Of a DNA stretch of 6,479 nucleotides, positions 1-5,597 are shown one piece after another. The translations under genes and the position numbers were made by a program. Under the pieces are notes generated by a model. It was given only the letters and a program-made list of their open reading frames with translations, did no database searches and was not told where the DNA came from. Source of the stretch: Dehalococcoidia bacterium (GTDB lineage: Bacteria > Chloroflexota > Dehalococcoidia > GIF9 > AB-539-J10); NCBI GenBank assembly GCA_004377135.1, contig SOHS01000165.1:1-6479 (forward strand). The letters are read 5' to 3'. The stretch's first letter is position 1. Each line of letters begins with the position of its first letter.

Positions 1-573
1 GACCCACTTTCCATCTTCAAAAGCCAAATCGATTTCATTCAAAAGAGTGGAATCGTTACCGCCATGGTTGGTGTACTGATGGCTCCTCCAGAGACAAGAT
101 TATACAAACGTTTAAAAAGGGAGAACCGTCTACTAGTAGATGGTACCGGTACCGGGGACAACACAGATGGTTCAACCAACTTCATCCCCAAAATGGGTTA
201 CGAAACGCTTGCCAGAGGCTATAAGCATGTTGTAGATACAATCTACGCACCCAATCAATACTATGAGCGTATTAAAACCTTTCTAAAAGAGTATCAACCT
301 AGCAATAAAGGAAAATTTAGAGTTTCTCTTATCCATCTAATAGCATTGATAAGGACCACATGGGTTTTGGGGATCAAGGAGAAAGGGAGAATGCAGTATT
401 GGAAGCTGGTTGGCTGGACCTTGCTCAAAGAACCAAAGTTTTTCCCTTTGTCCATACAGCTTGCTATACAAGGATTCCATTACCGCAAGGTCGCCCAGAA
501 AGTACGTGTATCCCTGACTAGTGATATCCAGGAGTTGGAGCGGATAAGAAAGCCAGCGGGCACGCAGAACTAG
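1..573 (+). CDS. B12-binding-type radical SAM protein, C-terminal part (5' end outside window)
   Basis: The reading frame is open from the first base, so this is the 3' end of a longer gene; the ATG at 64 is an internal methionine, because the 21 codons before it (starting DPLSIFKSQIDFIQKSGIV) read as normal family sequence. The 190 visible residues cover the end of the radical SAM barrel (GIVTAMVGVLMAPPETRLY) and then the DUF4070-type C-terminal region: DNTDGSTNF at about residues 53-61, then a GYETLARGYKHVVDTIYAP stretch, and a basic, hydrophobic tail with WKLVGWTL and FPLSIQLAIQGFHYRKV. In family members the missing N-terminal part carries a cobalamin-binding domain and the CxxxCxxC [4Fe-4S]/SAM motif. 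Members include the hopanoid C-2 methylase HpnP, but most have no known substrate, so no specific reaction is assigned. The C-terminus looks complete. A GGTACC hexamer is repeated in tandem at 142-153, giving Gly-Thr-Gly-Thr. The family call is confident; the function is not. Confidence 0.88.
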   Translation, partial: DPLSIFKSQIDFIQKSGIVTAMVGVLMAPPETRLYKRLKRENRLLVDGTGTGDNTDGSTNFIPKMGYETLARGYKHVVDTIYAPNQYYERIKTFLKEYQPSNKGKFRVSLIHLIALIRTTWVLGIKEKGRMQYWKLVGWTLLKEPKFFPLSIQLAIQGFHYRKVAQKVRVSLTSDIQELERIRKPAGTQN

Positions 574-759
574 TCCCAACTTATAATCCTCTATCCAGTT
601 GTTAAAAATCTCGCCTGTATAGTACGCTTGGTAACAGCTAAGTTTCCCCAATAACCGCTTGAAGGGTTTTCTAGCTTATAAGCCTGCTATTAAGGGGTTC
701 TGTGAGGCTGAGGCCCTATCATCCGATCTGCTGATTTTTTACCAATGTTGACGAAATTC
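574..759. other. Intergenic stretch without a recognisable gene
   Basis: Together with the promoter and leader that follow, this forms a 277-base gap between the radical SAM gene and the CFI-box gene. I see no convincing coding frame, tRNA or structured RNA. A 10-bp palindrome GCTTATAAGC lies at 674-683, and a T6 run at about 733-738 follows no strong GC-rich hairpin, so no intrinsic terminator is called for the upstream gene. Confidence 0.5.
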
Positions 760-789
760 TTGAAAAATCTTGGTAGCGTAGGGTATGAT
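760..789 (+). promoter_or_regulatory. Predicted sigma70-type promoter of the CFI-box gene
   Basis: A -35 box TTGAAA (760-765) and a -10 box TATGAT (784-789) are separated by 18 bases; each differs from consensus at one position. Transcription would start near 796, leaving a leader of about 55 bases before the ATG at 851. An overlapping TACAAT (789-794) is an alternative -10 but has no good -35 partner. The upstream in-frame ATG at 785 lies inside this -10 box, which argues against it as the translation start. Prediction is from sequence only. Confidence 0.55.
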
Positions 790-806
790 ACAATATCGTC
801 TAGGAG

Positions 807-818
807 CCAAAATTTTGG
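807..818. promoter_or_regulatory. 12-bp perfect palindrome CCAAAATTTTGG in the leader, possible operator
   Basis: A perfect palindrome sits roughly 10-20 bases downstream of the predicted transcription start and 33 bases before the start codon, where a repressor could block transcription. One or two 12-bp palindromes are expected by chance in a window this size, so only the position makes it notable. No regulator is encoded in the window. Confidence 0.25.
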
Positions 819-835
819 TAGAATTAAACTGTTGC

Positions 836-843
836 AAAAGGAG
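836..843 (+). promoter_or_regulatory. Ribosome binding site that fixes the CFI-box gene start
   Basis: AAAAGGAG ends 7 bases before the ATG at 851, an ideal Shine-Dalgarno match and spacing. It selects this ATG, 22 codons inside the longest open frame, and the resulting protein begins directly with a signal peptide. Confidence 0.75.
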
Positions 844-850
844 TTGGAAT

Positions 851-1648
851 ATGGGTAGATACGTGAGAATTATGCTAACAGCTTTACTCATCGTGACCGG
901 AGTTTTTGTCTTCTTGCCCTCCGGCTACGTGAGCGCCGGAGGAATGATTTGTAACCAGAGCTTCGAGGATGGAGCAGGAGAAGTACCGTCTGCATGGAAC
1001 CTGACCGGAAACGCTACGCGCGTAGATACCGGCCCTATCTATGTAGGTAATTGGACAGTTCTGATAACAGGGGATGGCGGCATGCTTGCCCAGTGGTTGT
1101 TTATCGGAAATCTCGTCCTGCCAATGACATTTGAGGCCTGGGGGTGGATATTTGTTTCCGGAGAAGCCACTGGTGTTATCGCTATTGACTTCTGGGCGGG
1201 AGTGAATGGGACCCAACTGAGTTCGACAACAGAGCTGTCTGCCAACTATACGGGCGGCATCTATGTACAAAGGACCGGCATGATGCAGGCGCCGGTGGGG
1301 GCGAATTGTACAAGGATCCGTCTGATGGGAACTGGCTGGCACGAAGGGGCGGAAGTACGATTCGATGAGATTGGCTTCTGGTCGCCGTCGGGAAGTCTCT
1401 GCTTCATTGCGACCGCGGCCTATGGCACAGAAACTGCCAGTGAGCTTGACATATTGCGCGATTTCCGAGACCAGGTATTACTGGAGAATGCCCTGGGTTC
1501 GCGATTTGTAGAGGCTTATTATAAACTCAGTCCCCCTGTGGCCGACTTCATAGCGAAGAACGATTTCCTGCGTGCAGTTGTCAGGGAGGTACTCATCGAT
1601 CCAATAGTTAATCTCCTGCAATGGTCGCAGGGCCTATGGAGAGCTTAG
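851..1648 (+). CDS. Secreted protein with jelly-roll-like region and C-terminal CFI-box domain
   Basis: This 265-residue protein starts with a classic signal peptide: basic MGRYVR, a hydrophobic core from about 7 to 23, and a probable cleavage after Val-Ser-Ala29. The mature part opens with CNQSFEDG (34-41) and continues as a beta-rich, Gly/Thr/Trp-rich segment to VRFDEIGFW (169-177). That pattern resembles carbohydrate-binding or galactose-binding jelly-roll modules, but I cannot name a specific family. From residue 184 comes CFIATAAYG (184-192), followed by LRDFRDQVLL, EAYYKLSPPVADFI and a hydrophobic helical tail to the end. This is the domain I remember being annotated as CFI-box-CTERM, found at the C-terminus of many exported proteins of Dehalococcoidia and delta-proteobacteria; its role is unknown and a sorting or anchoring function is a guess. 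The gene has its own predicted promoter and a strong ribosome binding site. The jelly-roll assignment is tentative; the CFI-box and the export signal are clear. Confidence 0.88.
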   Translation: MGRYVRIMLTALLIVTGVFVFLPSGYVSAGGMICNQSFEDGAGEVPSAWNLTGNATRVDTGPIYVGNWTVLITGDGGMLAQWLFIGNLVLPMTFEAWGWIFVSGEATGVIAIDFWAGVNGTQLSSTTELSANYTGGIYVQRTGMMQAPVGANCTRIRLMGTGWHEGAEVRFDEIGFWSPSGSLCFIATAAYGTETASELDILRDFRDQVLLENALGSRFVEAYYKLSPPVADFIAKNDFLRAVVREVLIDPIVNLLQWSQGLWRA

Positions 1649-1705
1649 CCGGACATACCCTGAGTCCAGGCCTTCGTAGGAGTCTGAAATTCTCCCTGAT
1701 TGCTA

Positions 1706-1723
1706 CGACTGTGAATACAGTTG
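1706..1723 (+). other. Small hairpin just upstream of the mutase start
   Basis: CGACTGT (1706-1712), loop GAAT, ACAGTTG (1717-1723) can form a 7-bp stem including one G-U pair, and GCTA (1702-1705) can pair with TAGC (1730-1733) around it. It occupies the place where a ribosome binding site should be, and no clear AGGAGG-like motif is visible before the ATG at 1739. Stems of this size are common by chance, so any regulatory role is speculative. Confidence 0.2.
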
Positions 1724-1738
1724 AGTCAATAGCTCATT

Positions 1739-3178
1739 ATGACTAATCCAATTAAATTTGGCACCGATGGGTGGCGAGGAATTATCGCCGAGGATTTCAC
1801 CTTCGATAATGTGCGCATTTGTGCGCAGGCTGTAGCGGAATATCTCAAGCAAGCTGGACTCGATAAACAAAGCCTGGTCATTGGATATGATACTCGCTTC
1901 GCCTCTGAGGATTTTGCTGCTGCCGCTGCTGAGGTGATAGCCGGTAACGATATCAGGGTCCATCTCTGCCTCAAACCAACCCCTACTCCGGTAGTGAGCT
2001 TTACTGTCCCGGCTACTAAGTCCGCTGGGGCTATTGTGATAACTGCCAGCCACAACCCTGGTTCATGGAATGGATTCAAATACAAATCTCAGGATGGGGC
2101 TAGTGCTCCAGGCGAGGTCACTTCTCAGATAGAGGGAAATATTGCTTCCCTAACCCTTAAAGGGAAAGAGCAAGGAGGGGGTGTGAAAAGGCTTGCTTTG
2201 GATAAGGCCTTAAAGAAAGGGGCTGTTGACTACCTAGACCTCGCTCCTGCCTACTTCAACCACCTTGGTCACTTTGTTGACATAGAAGGATTGCTGCGCC
2301 AGAAATTAAATATCATAGTTGACCCCATGTATGGTGCAGGCATTGGTTACTTCAAGACAGCCCTTCAAAACGGCAACTTAAAAATCACTGAAATTAACGC
2401 TGAAAGAAACCCCTCCTTCCCCCAAATTCAGCCTGAGCCAATTGCGAAAAACCTGACCAAGCTTTCCCGGTTGGTCGTTGGACAAAAGGCTGACGTAGGC
2501 TTAGCCACCGATGGAGACGCCGACCGTATTGGCATCCTAGACGAAAAGGGGCAATTTTTAACCCAGCATCAAGTTTTTGCCTTACTTTGTCTCTATCTCC
2601 TGGAAGTTCGTGGTGAGCGTGGCGCCATGGTGAGGACACTGACTTCCACTATGATGATTTCGCGCTTGGGGAAGCTCTTTGATGTGGCTGTATATGAAAC
2701 GCCAGTGGGTTTCAAATATGTCGCCCCCTTGATGATGGAGAGAAACGCCATTATTGGTGGGGAAGAGAGCGGCGGCTATGGCTTCCGTGGTCATGTCCCG
2801 GAAAGAGATGCCATACTTGCCGGGCTTTACTTCCTCGACTTTATGGTAAAAACAGGTAAAACACCGTCCCAGCTTCTGGACTACCTTTACAGCAAAGTTG
2901 GACCTCACTACTATGACCGCAGGGATTTTCATATATCCGCAGCTAAGCGTCAGACAATCCTGCACCGACTCGGTTCCAGCTCCCCGGACGCCATAGCCAG
3001 CACAAAGGTGACCAGGGTAGATACCACAGATGGTTTCCGATTCTTCCTTGGCGATGATTCCTGGCTGCTCATCCGCTTTTCCGGCACAGAACCACTGGTC
3101 CGCATCTACTCTGAAGCCGAAAGCCTGGAAAGGGCAGAGGCGCTACTGGACGAAGGTAAAAAGCTGATAGGCCTCTAA
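1739..3178 (+). CDS. Phosphoglucomutase/phosphomannomutase family protein (alpha-D-phosphohexomutase)
   Basis: This 479-residue cytoplasmic enzyme moves a phosphate between C1 and C6 of a hexose phosphate through a phosphoserine intermediate, supplying sugar-1-phosphates for glycan, cell-surface or storage polysaccharide synthesis. All four active-site loops are present in order: the N-terminal KFGTDGWRG (6-14), the catalytic TASHNPG with Ser104, the metal-binding DGDADR (258-263), the sugar-binding GGEESGG (340-346), and the phosphate-binding RFSGTEP (446-452). Length is normal for the family. The sugar specificity (glucose, mannose or another) cannot be read from the loops alone; GlmM is less likely given the overall sequence. 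The ATG at 1739 is chosen because family members begin a few residues before KFGTDGWRG, although only a weak GAG lies upstream. The gene follows the CFI-box gene by 90 bases with no clear terminator or promoter between, so read-through is possible. Confidence 0.93.
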   Translation: MTNPIKFGTDGWRGIIAEDFTFDNVRICAQAVAEYLKQAGLDKQSLVIGYDTRFASEDFAAAAAEVIAGNDIRVHLCLKPTPTPVVSFTVPATKSAGAIVITASHNPGSWNGFKYKSQDGASAPGEVTSQIEGNIASLTLKGKEQGGGVKRLALDKALKKGAVDYLDLAPAYFNHLGHFVDIEGLLRQKLNIIVDPMYGAGIGYFKTALQNGNLKITEINAERNPSFPQIQPEPIAKNLTKLSRLVVGQKADVGLATDGDADRIGILDEKGQFLTQHQVFALLCLYLLEVRGERGAMVRTLTSTMMISRLGKLFDVAVYETPVGFKYVAPLMMERNAIIGGEESGGYGFRGHVPERDAILAGLYFLDFMVKTGKTPSQLLDYLYSKVGPHYYDRRDFHISAAKRQTILHRLGSSSPDAIASTKVTRVDTTDGFRFFLGDDSWLLIRFSGTEPLVRIYSEAESLERAEALLDEGKKLIGL

Positions 3179-3286
3179 AGTAGCCCGGTAAAAATTTTAG
3201 AAGGCAATATCCCAGGGGTCTCACTTTTTTATGAAAGTAGACTTTGTCTGTTTGCCCTGAGTATTCGGCTGAGCTCATGGCAAAGC

Positions 3287-3324
3287 CTGCCAGCAAAATC
3301 GTAACGGATTTTGCTCTCTGGCGG
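3287..3324. promoter_or_regulatory. Long inverted repeat upstream of the oxidoreductase promoter, candidate operator
   Basis: AGCAAAATC (3292-3300) and GATTTTGCT (3307-3315) are perfect 9-base inverted arms around the 6-base spacer GTAACG. CTGCC (3287-3291) can also pair with GGCGG (3320-3324), with one G-U pair and a 4-base CTCT bulge, giving 14 pairs in all. The repeat ends 27 bases before the -35 box of the next promoter, where activator sites often lie. There is no T-run after either arm, so an intrinsic terminator for the mutase gene is unlikely. The rest of the gap from 3179 to 3286 shows only an AT-rich stretch with T6 at 3225-3230. I do not recognise the motif as a known regulator's site. 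Confidence 0.4.
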
Positions 3325-3351
3325 CATATTATTTTAGAGTGCGACTTATAT

Positions 3352-3381
3352 TTGACACGTGCAGCTAATGGTCGATACAAT
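3352..3381 (+). promoter_or_regulatory. Near-consensus sigma70 promoter of the 2-oxoacid oxidoreductase operon
   Basis: TTGACA (3352-3357) is a perfect -35 box and TACAAT (3376-3381) matches the -10 consensus at five of six positions, with an 18-base spacer. Transcription would begin near 3388, about 66 bases before the ATG at 3455. The four subunit genes downstream are tightly packed, so this is probably the promoter for all of them. The -10 sits in a 10-base string, GATACAATAT, that also occurs at the CFI-box gene promoter (787-796). Confidence 0.65.
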
Positions 3382-3454
3382 ATAGCCAGTCGCCTTTGGA
3401 GCAAGAAACGAGAGTCTCCCGAGATTGACGGAATCACAAGAATACTATCTGTGT

Positions 3455-4030
3455 ATGCAAGACTATTATGAAATTAGGTGGCATGGGCGAGGCGGTCAGG
3501 GGGCTATAACGGCAGCCAAGATTTTGGCACAAGCAGCCTACCTTGAAGGCTATCAGGGAGTGACTGCTGCGCCATCGTTCGGCGCCGAGAGGCGAGGCGC
3601 TCCGGTTAGTGCATCAACCAGGATTTCCCCGCAGACAATTATGGTAGTATCCCAGGTAGAAAACCCCAATGTAGTGATAGTTCTAGACCACACCCTGCTG
3701 AAATACCAGGAAGTAACCAGCGGGCTGGTCAAAGGAGGATGGCTCATCGTAAATTCTTGGCGACCTCCAAAGGAGCTTGACATTAAAGGCGACTTCAACA
3801 TCGCTACTGCTGATGCTACTGGAGTATGCTCAAGCCTGGGACTGGCAGTCGCTGGCCTCACGGTTGTGAATACAGCGATACTGGGTGCGTTTATCCGTGC
3901 TACCGAAGCGGTGGGCATGGCAAGTATAGAGAAGGCAATAAGAGAAAGGTTCTCCAACGGCGAGGTAGGTATTAATCTCGCCGCAATCGCGCAGACCTAC
4001 GAGATAACTAAACTCGAAAAAATAGGGTAA
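3455..4030 (+). CDS. porG: 2-oxoacid:ferredoxin oxidoreductase, gamma subunit (pyruvate type)
   Basis: This is the gamma subunit of the four-subunit pyruvate:ferredoxin oxidoreductase family, the part linked to coenzyme A handling during conversion of a 2-oxoacid to acyl-CoA. It shows the diagnostic HGRGGQG (10-16), SFGAERRGAPV (41-51) and the C-terminal NTAILGAF (139-146), with 191 residues, the usual length of about 180-200. The ATG at 3455 is chosen because homologues begin only a few residues before IRWHGRGGQG; a TTG at 3425 would add ten residues and has a GAGAG at 3410-3414 upstream, so the start is not settled. It is the first gene of a gamma-delta-alpha-beta operon, the order typical of archaeal and Thermotoga-like enzymes, and lies behind a strong predicted promoter. 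Substrate specificity is not evident: pyruvate, 2-oxoisovalerate or an aryl 2-oxoacid are all possible. The symbol is by family resemblance. Confidence 0.9.
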   Translation: MQDYYEIRWHGRGGQGAITAAKILAQAAYLEGYQGVTAAPSFGAERRGAPVSASTRISPQTIMVVSQVENPNVVIVLDHTLLKYQEVTSGLVKGGWLIVNSWRPPKELDIKGDFNIATADATGVCSSLGLAVAGLTVVNTAILGAFIRATEAVGMASIEKAIRERFSNGEVGINLAAIAQTYEITKLEKIG

Positions 4031-4039
4031 CAGCAAGCC

Positions 4040-4348
4040 ATGGGAACCAGAGAGTGCCAACACATATGCGGGGAGTCATCACCGGCTGTTGGCGAAGCAG
4101 GTAAAACGGGTGAGTGGCGCGACTCATTCCCAGTGATAGACCAAGAAAAGTGTCTCCCGGTTAGACAAAACAAGCCTTCCTGTTTTCTATGTTGGCTCTA
4201 TTGTCCAGAGGCTATTATTAGTAAAACCATACCCATCCAGATAAATATGGACTACTGCAAAGGCTGTGGAATATGCGCGCAGCTATGTCCAGCACATGCT
4301 ATAACCATGGTACATGAAGAGGAATTCTGTCTCACTGAGACGGATTGA
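4040..4348 (+). CDS. porD: 2-oxoacid:ferredoxin oxidoreductase, delta subunit (2[4Fe-4S] ferredoxin-like)
   Basis: This 102-residue protein carries electrons from the alpha/beta core to ferredoxin through two [4Fe-4S] clusters. Eight ligand cysteines are present: C38, C48, C51 and C55 (ending CWLYCPE), then C73, C76, C79 and C83 (CKGCGICAQLCP). The second motif has normal CxxCxxCxxxCP spacing. In the first, C38 is nine residues from C48 instead of the usual two, an insertion of seven residues (roughly LPVRQNK) in the loop of cluster I. The segment before it (WRDSFPVIDQEKC) matches delta subunits well, so this is not a frame error. Two further cysteines, C6 and C10, lie in an N-terminal extension. 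It begins 9 bases after the gamma stop with only a weak GGG upstream; a GTG at codon 32 is a less likely alternative start. Its length is normal for the subunit. Confidence 0.9.
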   Translation: MGTRECQHICGESSPAVGEAGKTGEWRDSFPVIDQEKCLPVRQNKPSCFLCWLYCPEAIISKTIPIQINMDYCKGCGICAQLCPAHAITMVHEEEFCLTETD

Positions 4349-5584
4349 GTGATTTTTGTGAGCAAAAAAAAGACCAGAAAAGCCAGCACCTGGATACTTG
4401 ATGGGAATCATGCTGCCGCCCAGGGGGCGAAACTCAGTCGGGTTCAAGTAATTGCTGCCTATCCTATTACACCCCAATCACCAGTCACTGAAACGCTCTC
4501 CGAATTCGTCGAAAGAAGGGAACTCGGTGCCCAGTACATTGCCGTTGAAAGTGAGCACAGCGCCCTCGCCGTATGCACTTCAGCTTCTATGGTAGGAGCT
4601 AGGACCTTCACTGCTACTAGTGCGCATGGCTTGGCCTATATGCACGAGATGCTACATTGGGCTGCTGGGGCACGTCTCCCGGTCGTCCTCGCCTGCGTAA
4701 ACCGTGCTATTGGAGCGCCCTGGAGTGTGCTCAATGACCAGCAGGACTCTATATCTCAACGAGACACCGGTTGGATACAAATATATGCTCGAAACAATCA
4801 GGAGATATTAGACTCGATAATCCAGGCTTATAAAATCGCTGAGTCAGTTTATATCCCGGTTATGGTCTGCTACGACGGTTATATTCTATCTCACACTGAG
4901 ATGCCGGTGGATGTCCCGACACAGGAGGATGTGGACAGGTTTCTGCCCCAGTATAAACCACACACGATACTGGACCCCGCCAACCCCAAAAACTATAACC
5001 TTGTGACCCTGGCAAATCCCAGGGTTAACGCTGAAGGAGTGCTCTGCCATGGGTATATGGAACTAAGGTATCTTCTTCAAGAGGCGTTGCAGAACTCAAG
5101 AGAAACGATAACCACGGTGGGGCGAGAATTCGGTGAATTATTTGGCAGAAGCTATGCCAGGATGTTCTGGGAAGACAGACTGGATGATGCCGATATAATT
5201 ATTGTAGCCATGGGCAGTTTAGCAATGGAGGCAATAGTAGCCGCAGATATGCTTCGGGAAGCAGGTCACAAAGTAGGTATCTTGGGCTTGAGAGTGTTCA
5301 GGCCATTCCCTAAGTCAGATGTGGTCCAGGCATTGGAAAAAGCCCGCCTTGTGGTGGTCTTCGATAAGAATATCAGCTATGGCATAGAAGGAGCCACCTG
5401 CTCGGAGATAAAATCAGCCCTCTATGGAAGTCCAGCAAGAGCGGTAATACGAAACTTCATTGTTGGATTGGGTGGCCGTGACGTTAAAGCAAGAGAGTTG
5501 GTTGATGCGGTAAACAAATCACTGCTGTCGCTGAAAGAGGGCGTTTTAAACAAGGAATATCCAGAATGGATATGTGCCATTTGA
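4349..5584 (+). CDS. porA: 2-oxoacid:ferredoxin oxidoreductase, alpha subunit
   Basis: The alpha subunit binds the pyrimidine side of thiamine diphosphate and, with beta, decarboxylates the 2-oxoacid. Numbering from the GTG at 4349 (411 residues): an N-terminal pyrimidine-binding domain with GNHAAAQGAK (19-28), YPITPQSPVTE (38-48), AVESEHSA (65-72) and TSAHGLAYMHEMLHWAAGARLPVV (about 90-113); a middle region with QRDTGW (137-142); and a C-terminal domain with IIIVAMGS (283-290), GLRVFRPFP (313-321) and FDKNISYG (338-345). This order and length are those of the archaeal-type PorA. The GTG directly follows the delta stop TGA with no intervening base, implying translational coupling. A second GTG at 4358 is an equally possible start and would shorten the protein by three residues. 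A run of eight A (4364-4371) follows the start region. The substrate cannot be fixed from sequence. Confidence 0.93.
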   Translation: MIFVSKKKTRKASTWILDGNHAAAQGAKLSRVQVIAAYPITPQSPVTETLSEFVERRELGAQYIAVESEHSALAVCTSASMVGARTFTATSAHGLAYMHEMLHWAAGARLPVVLACVNRAIGAPWSVLNDQQDSISQRDTGWIQIYARNNQEILDSIIQAYKIAESVYIPVMVCYDGYILSHTEMPVDVPTQEDVDRFLPQYKPHTILDPANPKNYNLVTLANPRVNAEGVLCHGYMELRYLLQEALQNSRETITTVGREFGELFGRSYARMFWEDRLDDADIIIVAMGSLAMEAIVAADMLREAGHKVGILGLRVFRPFPKSDVVQALEKARLVVVFDKNISYGIEGATCSEIKSALYGSPARAVIRNFIVGLGGRDVKARELVDAVNKSLLSLKEGVLNKEYPEWICAI

Positions 5585-5589
5585 GAGGG
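5583..5589 (+). promoter_or_regulatory. Ribosome binding site of the beta subunit, overlapping the alpha stop
   Basis: GAGAGGG overlaps the TGA stop of the alpha gene (5582-5584) and ends 8 bases before the ATG at 5598. It favours that start over the in-frame ATG seven codons later at 5619. Confidence 0.6.
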
Positions 5590-5597
5590 CTTACCCG

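Noticed and set aside
337..651. Reverse-strand open frame of 104 codons over the end of the radical SAM gene
   Set aside because: Most of it is antisense to clearly conserved coding sequence, and the product has no recognisable family features.
785..850. Upstream ATG at 785 as the start of the CFI-box gene
   Set aside because: It falls in the predicted -10 box, has no ribosome binding site and would put 22 non-signal residues before a perfect signal peptide; the ATG at 851 has AAAAGGAG at ideal spacing.
1659..1697. Possible terminator after the CFI-box gene (CCTG-AGTC-CAGG at 1659-1670 and GGAG/CTCC near 1680-1696)
   Set aside because: The stems are only four pairs long and are not followed by a T-run.
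1711..1720. 10-base repeat GTGAATACAG at 1711-1720 and 3866-3875
   Set aside because: The second copy is inside the gamma coding sequence, and repeats of this length are expected about 20 times by chance in a window this size.
3200..3230. Possible intrinsic terminator after the mutase (ATCC/GGGT stem before T6 at 3225-3230)
   Set aside because: The stem is four pairs with one G-U and a three-base loop, and it is separated from the T-run; too weak to call.
3425..3448. TTGACG (3425-3430) and TACTAT (3443-3448) as a second promoter before the gamma gene
   Set aside because: The spacer is only 12 bases, well below the 16-18 needed.
3244..3471. Open frame of 75 codons with a TTG start in the gap before the gamma gene
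   Set aside because: It spans the inverted repeat and the strong promoter, overlaps the gamma start, has no ribosome binding site and resembles no family I know.
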